Assembly: GCA_023249955.1 (NCBI GenBank)
Contig: JAHFBR010000024.1
Coordinates: forward strand, 1-10,654
Reading direction: 5' to 3'
DNA: 10,654 bases
Origin: a bacterium
GTDB lineage: Bacteria > Babelota > Babeliae > Babelales > RVW-14
Shown: in pieces, positions 6,919 through 10,654 of the stretch
Numbering within the stretch: position 1 is the first letter of the stretch
Layout: every line of letters begins with the position of its first letter
Program-made: the position numbers and the translations under genes
Notes under the pieces: model-generated
The model's input: the letters and a program-made list of their open reading frames with translations, nothing else
Told to the model about the DNA's origin: nothing
The model's database searches: none

Positions 6919-9036
6919 ATGATGAAACGAATGCTATTTCTGGCGGGCATGGTTGTCCTTGTCAGCTGCGGACAATACAAACGTAATCAGGCCCGTTCTT
7001 TAGAGGAGTTTTGCACCATGCTTGAAAAAAAAATCAGTCACGTTGACGACATTTATCGTTTTTTTCCCAAATCAGTTGAAGAGATAAAAGACTATTCTGC
7101 ATGTGCCATTTTACGTGCCCAAAGAGATTTGGATAAGCTTCAGGCCATTCCTGCAAGCGAACGTACGTTTGATAACACCGCTCGTGCTTTGGATAAAATT
7201 GGTGGCACCTTTTCCAACATTCATCAAACGCTTGGCGCATTGGAAATGGTAAGCCCCGATGCAGCGTTCAGAGATGCCGCGCATCAAGAATCTTTGAAGA
7301 TGAGCGCCTTTTCTGTTGACGCTTTCTCCAACAAAAAACTTTATAACGCCTTCAAAGAGTACGTTGAAGGCAACGCCAAAAAAGAGACGCTGAACGCCGA
7401 GCAGCGTTACTTTCTTGATGAAAGCATGAAGGATTTTAAGCGTGCCGGCTTGATGCTGCCCGACGACCAACTGGATGAAGTCAAAGCGCTCAAAAAAGAG
7501 TTGTCAGAGCTTGGACAAAAATTTGACCGCAACGTTGCTGAAGATAAATCAAAGATTGCAATACGTGAGCAAGATCTGGCAGGATGCAATCAAAATCTTA
7601 TCGATTCGCTCAAGCGTGATGAACAGGGTAATGTGGTGGTAGGCTGCGATTATCCAACCGTTTTTGAAGTGCTGGGTCATTGTTCGGTTGGCGAAACACG
7701 CAAAAAACTTTTCAAAGCCTTTAATAATCGTGCCTATCCGGCTAACGTTGACATCTTGAAGGCTCTTATTGCCAAGCGCGATGCCTTGGCGCGCAAACTT
7801 GGTTTTGAAAGTTATGCAGCGCTGGATATTGATTCAGAGATGGCCAAAACGCCAGCGCGTGCAGAACGTTTTATCCTTGATCTTGCAGCACGTGCCAATG
7901 TTAAAGCGCAACAAGAGATTGACCTCTTTAAAAAAGAGTTGCCTGAAGGCATAGCGCTTGATGCTCAGGGTCGCTTTTATCCGTGGGATCTTGGTTACGT
8001 CAAAGAGATCTACAAGAAAAAACATTTTGATGTCGATGATCGAGCGATTGCCGAATACTTTGTGGCAGAGCCAACACTGAATGGGGTTTTTGATATTTAC
8101 CAAAAGTTTTTAAGTCTCGAGTTTGCGTTCATCAAGCCGGCATGGGCATGGCACGACGATGTGAAGTTGCTTGAAGTGCGCGAGCGTGACACCAAGGCTC
8201 TACGTGGCTACGTATTTTTGGACCTGCATCCTCGCGATAACAAATACTCTCATGCCTGCCATTGTGGTCTTGTGCAATCAATTAAAGTAACCAGGCCTGA
8301 TGGAACAGTTGAAAAAACACCGTCAGTAGCGCTTGTGATTGCCAACTTTCCTCAGGGAAATGGTACTCATCCAGCGTTGCTCAAACACCAACAGGATGTC
8401 GAAACATTTTTTCATGAGTTTGGCCACGCCATGCACTTTTTGCTGGGCAGCACCGAACTGATCTCATTTGCAGGCACAGCGGTTAAGACCGACTTTGTCG
8501 AGATGCCGTCACAAATTTTTGAAGAGTGGATGTTTGATAAATCGTTATTGCGTGGCTTGAGCAAACATTATAAAACAGGCGCAAGTCTGCCCGATGAGAT
8601 GATTGATAAAATTATCGCGCTTAAAAAATTCGACTCGGGGTTATTTATAACGCGCCAGTGCTTTTTCTCCATGCTTTCGCTAGATCTGTACAAAGCTGGC
8701 GAGCATAAAGATCTTGATGCTCTTTCACAATCTCTTGCCCAAAAAATGGTGCCGCAGGTTGCCGTTGATTTAGAGGCGCACATGTATGCATCGTTTGGCC
8801 ATTTAGTGGGCTATGGCGCAAAATATTACGGCTACATGTGGTCAAAGGTGTTTGCGCTTGATCTTTTTTATGCGCTCAAAGATCAAGGGCTTGTAAATCC
8901 AGCAACCGGTGCCGTGTTTATTAACAAGATTCTTGGCAAAGGCGGCAGCGAAGATCCAAACAACTTGCTTAAGGATTATTTGGGTCGCGAGCCGCAACAG
9001 GATGCGTTTTTTCAAGACCTGGGTATTACCACTTAA
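6919..9036 (+). CDS. Lipoprotein M3 family zinc metallopeptidase (thimet oligopeptidase/Dcp-like)
   Basis: 705 residues from ATG 6919. The frame is open from 6850, but that stretch overlaps the promoter and would hide the signal peptide. The Shine-Dalgarno is weak (TTGGAA, about 7 nt upstream). The signal peptide ends in lipobox L14-V15-S16-C17, so the enzyme should be membrane-anchored outside the cytoplasm. The length and layout fit family M3: a long helical N-terminal half, then the catalytic domain with H-E-F-G-H (499-503), the third zinc ligand Glu528 in F-V-E-M-P-S-Q (25 residues after the second His, as in neurolysin), and the C-terminal G-H-L-V-G-Y with Y-Y-G-Y-M-W (636-641) that helps bind substrate. 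M3 enzymes cut short peptides, so a role in degrading imported or signal-derived peptides is likely. The ABC ATPase follows after 13 nt, suggesting one operon. Confidence 0.94.
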   Translation: MMKRMLFLAGMVVLVSCGQYKRNQARSLEEFCTMLEKKISHVDDIYRFFPKSVEEIKDYSACAILRAQRDLDKLQAIPASERTFDNTARALDKIGGTFSNIHQTLGALEMVSPDAAFRDAAHQESLKMSAFSVDAFSNKKLYNAFKEYVEGNAKKETLNAEQRYFLDESMKDFKRAGLMLPDDQLDEVKALKKELSELGQKFDRNVAEDKSKIAIREQDLAGCNQNLIDSLKRDEQGNVVVGCDYPTVFEVLGHCSVGETRKKLFKAFNNRAYPANVDILKALIAKRDALARKLGFESYAALDIDSEMAKTPARAERFILDLAARANVKAQQEIDLFKKELPEGIALDAQGRFYPWDLGYVKEIYKKKHFDVDDRAIAEYFVAEPTLNGVFDIYQKFLSLEFAFIKPAWAWHDDVKLLEVRERDTKALRGYVFLDLHPRDNKYSHACHCGLVQSIKVTRPDGTVEKTPSVALVIANFPQGNGTHPALLKHQQDVETFFHEFGHAMHFLLGSTELISFAGTAVKTDFVEMPSQIFEEWMFDKSLLRGLSKHYKTGASLPDEMIDKIIALKKFDSGLFITRQCFFSMLSLDLYKAGEHKDLDALSQSLAQKMVPQVAVDLEAHMYASFGHLVGYGAKYYGYMWSKVFALDLFYALKDQGLVNPATGAVFINKILGKGGSEDPNNLLKDYLGREPQQDAFFQDLGITT

Positions 9037-9049
9037 TGCGTGGGGATTT

Positions 9050-9997
9050 ATGAACAAATTGGTGCTAGAAGTTAAAGATCTGGTTAAGCAGTACCCTTCG
9101 CGCCAAGAGGGGAGCAAGCATTTTTTAGCAGTCGACCACATCTCCTTTGCGTTAGGCGAAGGGGAAATCTTGGGCTTGTTGGGGCCTAACGGTGCGGGCA
9201 AAACAACGACCATCCAAATGCTTTTAAGCACCTTGACGCCAACGGGCGGCGCCATCAGCTTTTTTGGCAAAGACTTTTTTAAACATCGTTCAGAAATTTT
9301 GCAGGATGTTGGCTTTGCCAGTACCTACGTCAGCATGCCGGCGCATCTGACCGTGCATGAAAATTTGACCGTTCATGGCCAGCTGTACGGGTTGCGCGGT
9401 CAACGGCTCAAAAACCGTATCGAAAAATTTCTGAACGCTTTTAGTGCGTGGGACATTCGTCATCAAGAGTTTGGTTCGCTTTCTGCCGGCCAAAAAACGC
9501 GTGCCATGCTTGCCAAAGCGTTTGTAACACATCCCAAAGTTGTGTTGCTTGATGAACCCACGGCGGCGCTCGACCCTGACATTGCCTACGAAGTACGCAA
9601 ATTTATTCTTGCCCAGCAGCGCGACCAAAATGTTTCGATTCTCTTTACTTCACACAACATGGACGAAGTGACCGAAGTCTGCAATCGAGTCTTGGTTTTG
9701 CGCAAGGGGGTTATCATTGCTGATGACACACCCGATGCCCTTGCTTCTAGTGTTTCAACATCGCGGGTTAACTTGATTGTTGGTGATGGTTTAAAAAGAA
9801 CCATTGCTTACGCGCTTGAAAAAGGCTTTGCCCACACGGTCAAAGAGCGCTGGATCGAGATTGCGTTGGACGAGCACAAGATAGCTGATCTTTTGATGGG
9901 CCTGGCGCAGGTTGGTGTGACGTATTCGCAAATTTGGATCGAGAAACCGTCGCTTGAAGATTACTTTTTGCACATTGCTCAGGGAAAGCGAACTTGA
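9050..9997 (+). CDS. ABC-2 type transporter ATP-binding protein
   Basis: 315 residues. The ATG at 9050 has GGGGA 3 nt upstream and gives the normal L-V-L-E-V-K-D-L start; the frame is open from 8909 but that part overlaps the peptidase gene. Motifs: Walker A G-P-N-G-A-G-K-T (45-52), signature L-S-A-G-Q (144-148, Ala in place of Gly), Walker B V-V-L-L-D-E-P (164-170) with catalytic Glu169, and H-loop His202. The Q-loop position reads F-A-S-T-Y-V-S-M-P (89-97) with no glutamine. I recall a similar S-P-Y-V-D-L-P pattern in one group of ABC-2 ATPases, so this may be subgroup-specific rather than damage. A C-terminal domain of about 90 residues follows. The partner is the permease starting at 10199, and the pair probably exports a lipid-like, polysaccharide or hydrophobic substrate. 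It lies 13 nt after the M3 lipoprotein gene. Confidence 0.95.
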   Translation: MNKLVLEVKDLVKQYPSRQEGSKHFLAVDHISFALGEGEILGLLGPNGAGKTTTIQMLLSTLTPTGGAISFFGKDFFKHRSEILQDVGFASTYVSMPAHLTVHENLTVHGQLYGLRGQRLKNRIEKFLNAFSAWDIRHQEFGSLSAGQKTRAMLAKAFVTHPKVVLLDEPTAALDPDIAYEVRKFILAQQRDQNVSILFTSHNMDEVTEVCNRVLVLRKGVIIADDTPDALASSVSTSRVNLIVGDGLKRTIAYALEKGFAHTVKERWIEIALDEHKIADLLMGLAQVGVTYSQIWIEKPSLEDYFLHIAQGKRT

Positions 9998-10030
9998 TAG
10001 TTTGATAATATTGATTGTAGGTTCGTAAAT

Positions 10031-10165
10031 CCCGTTCGTGGTGAGGAGGCTCCGCAGGAGCCGTCTCGAATCCAGTCGAACGGGCACGAGAAATTGGTAT
10101 ACAAATACTTTGTTCGTATGGTTCGAGACGCTCGGCCTGGGGCCTCGCTCCTCACCACGAACGGG
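10031..10165. repeat. Inverted pair of REP-like palindromic units
   Basis: CCCGTTCGTGGTGAGGAG (10031-10048) is matched by its perfect reverse complement at 10148-10165. Further inside, GTCTCGAA (10063-10070) mirrors TTCGAGAC (10122-10129). The left unit also folds alone: CCCGTTCG (10031-10038) with CGAACGGG (10077-10084), enclosing the 6-bp hairpin GGCTCC/GGAGCC (10048-10062). The right unit pairs GTTCGT (10112-10117) with ACGAAC (10157-10162) around a GC-rich core containing GGCC twice. Two inverted palindromes about 30 nt apart are the layout of REP doublets (BIME/REPIN). The GC content contrasts with the AT-rich flanks. It has no T-run, so it is not a classical terminator, but it could stall transcripts or protect the upstream mRNA from 3' exonucleases. 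Confidence 0.82.
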
Positions 10166-10198
10166 CGAAGAGATACCCCAAAAATATGGTTGTGACTT

Positions 10199-10654
10199 AT
10201 GTTTAATAATTTCTCCCTTCATCGCATATGGGCCGTGGTGCTCCGCAACATGCTTGCCGACAAGCGCAACATCATCCGTTTTGCTGACGCTGTCTACTGG
10301 CCAACGCTTGATATCGCCCTGTGGGGTCTAACCAGCACGTGGATGGCGCAGTCGCAGGTCAGCGTACCTAATTTGGTTTTGGTCATCATGACAGGGCTGG
10401 TGTTTTGGCAAGTGGTGATGCGTGCCGTGTACGAAATCTCGGTGCCCTTAATCGAAGAGCTCTGGAACAAAAGCTTTGTAACATTGTTTGCAACACCGTT
10501 GACGGTGAATGAATGGATCATTGGCGTCATGCTCAGTGGACTTTTAAAAACATTCTTTGTGCTGCTTTTTGGTGGTTTTATGGTCTGGCTGATGTACGCG
10601 CTCAATATTTTTGCGTTTGGTTGGATGATGATCCCGTTTCTTGGCTCACTGATT
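10199..10654 (+). CDS. ABC-2 type transporter permease, N-terminal fragment
   Basis: 152 residues are visible before the right edge with no stop. ATG 10199 is the first start after an in-frame TGA and has only a weak ribosome binding site (GGTTGTGA). The sequence opens with a short basic cytoplasmic stretch (R-N-M-L-A-D-K-R-N), then V-Y-W-P-T-L-D-I-A-L-W-G and hydrophobic segments at about 32-48, 58-76, 106-128 and 130-152. The block around E-E-L-W-N-K (86-91), L-F-A-T-P-L (96-101) and E-W-I-I-G (105-109) matches the ABC-2 permease pattern in which an amphipathic E-E-(M/L)-W and a P-L-x-x-x-E-W loop contact the ATPase. It pairs with the ATPase upstream, 201 nt away, with the REP-like doublet between. 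Substrate unknown. Confidence 0.88.
   Translation, partial: MFNNFSLHRIWAVVLRNMLADKRNIIRFADAVYWPTLDIALWGLTSTWMAQSQVSVPNLVLVIMTGLVFWQVVMRAVYEISVPLIEELWNKSFVTLFATPLTVNEWIIGVMLSGLLKTFFVLLFGGFMVWLMYALNIFAFGWMMIPFLGSLI

Noticed and set aside
7111..7470. 119-codon minus-strand frame opposite the M3 peptidase
   Set aside because: No ribosome binding site or recognisable motif, and it lies within a confident metallopeptidase gene.
10031..10165. CRISPR array, insertion sequence end or attachment site
   Set aside because: Only two inverted units with no regularly spaced direct repeats, no transposase or integrase nearby and no visible target-site duplication; a REP-type doublet fits better.
10038..10331. 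97-codon plus-strand frame running through the REP-like doublet
   Set aside because: It starts inside the palindromes and overlaps the permease in another frame; the permease frame shows real transporter motifs.

Overview
The window looks like an ordinary chromosomal segment of a diderm (Gram-negative type) bacterium. It carries dnaA and the first codons of rsmH (mraW), plus a run of exported proteins: two lipoproteins with clear lipoboxes, two proteins with cleavable signal peptides and one ambiguous case. The PilF/PilW-like lipoprotein points to type IV pili and an outer membrane. The mix of conserved housekeeping genes with large exported proteins I cannot place fits an under-sampled lineage. 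Candidatus Dependentiae (TM6) is my guess, but nothing in the window proves it.

Left part, minus strand (1-2791): dnaA (GTG start at 2791) reads leftward, followed by an exported protein built from two copies of an unrecognised domain. The 3' end of that gene overlaps the first codons of rsmH, which runs off the left edge. The dnaA promoter should lie in the roughly 100-nt divergent gap at 2792-2893.

Middle part, plus strand (2894-6803): a likely three-gene unit encoding a TPR lipoprotein resembling PilF/PilW, a secreted thioredoxin-fold protein without the CXXC active site, and a 748-residue secreted protein with no cysteine and a very acidic tail. A strong intrinsic terminator at 6776-6803 closes the unit.

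Right part, plus strand (6831-10654): an extended -10 type sigma-70 promoter drives a lipoprotein version of an M3 (thimet oligopeptidase-like) zinc peptidase. It is followed 13 nt later by an ABC-2 type ATPase and then by the matching ABC-2 permease, which is cut by the right edge. An inverted pair of REP-like palindromic units (10031-10165) sits in the 201-nt gap between ATPase and permease.

I found no tRNA, rRNA, CRISPR array, transposase or phage gene. No intergenic stretch exceeds 300 bases. The most unusual items are the duplicated-domain exported protein, the 748-residue orphan, the non-catalytic thioredoxin-like protein, the lipoprotein M3 peptidase coupled to an ABC-2 exporter, and the REP-like pair inside that operon.
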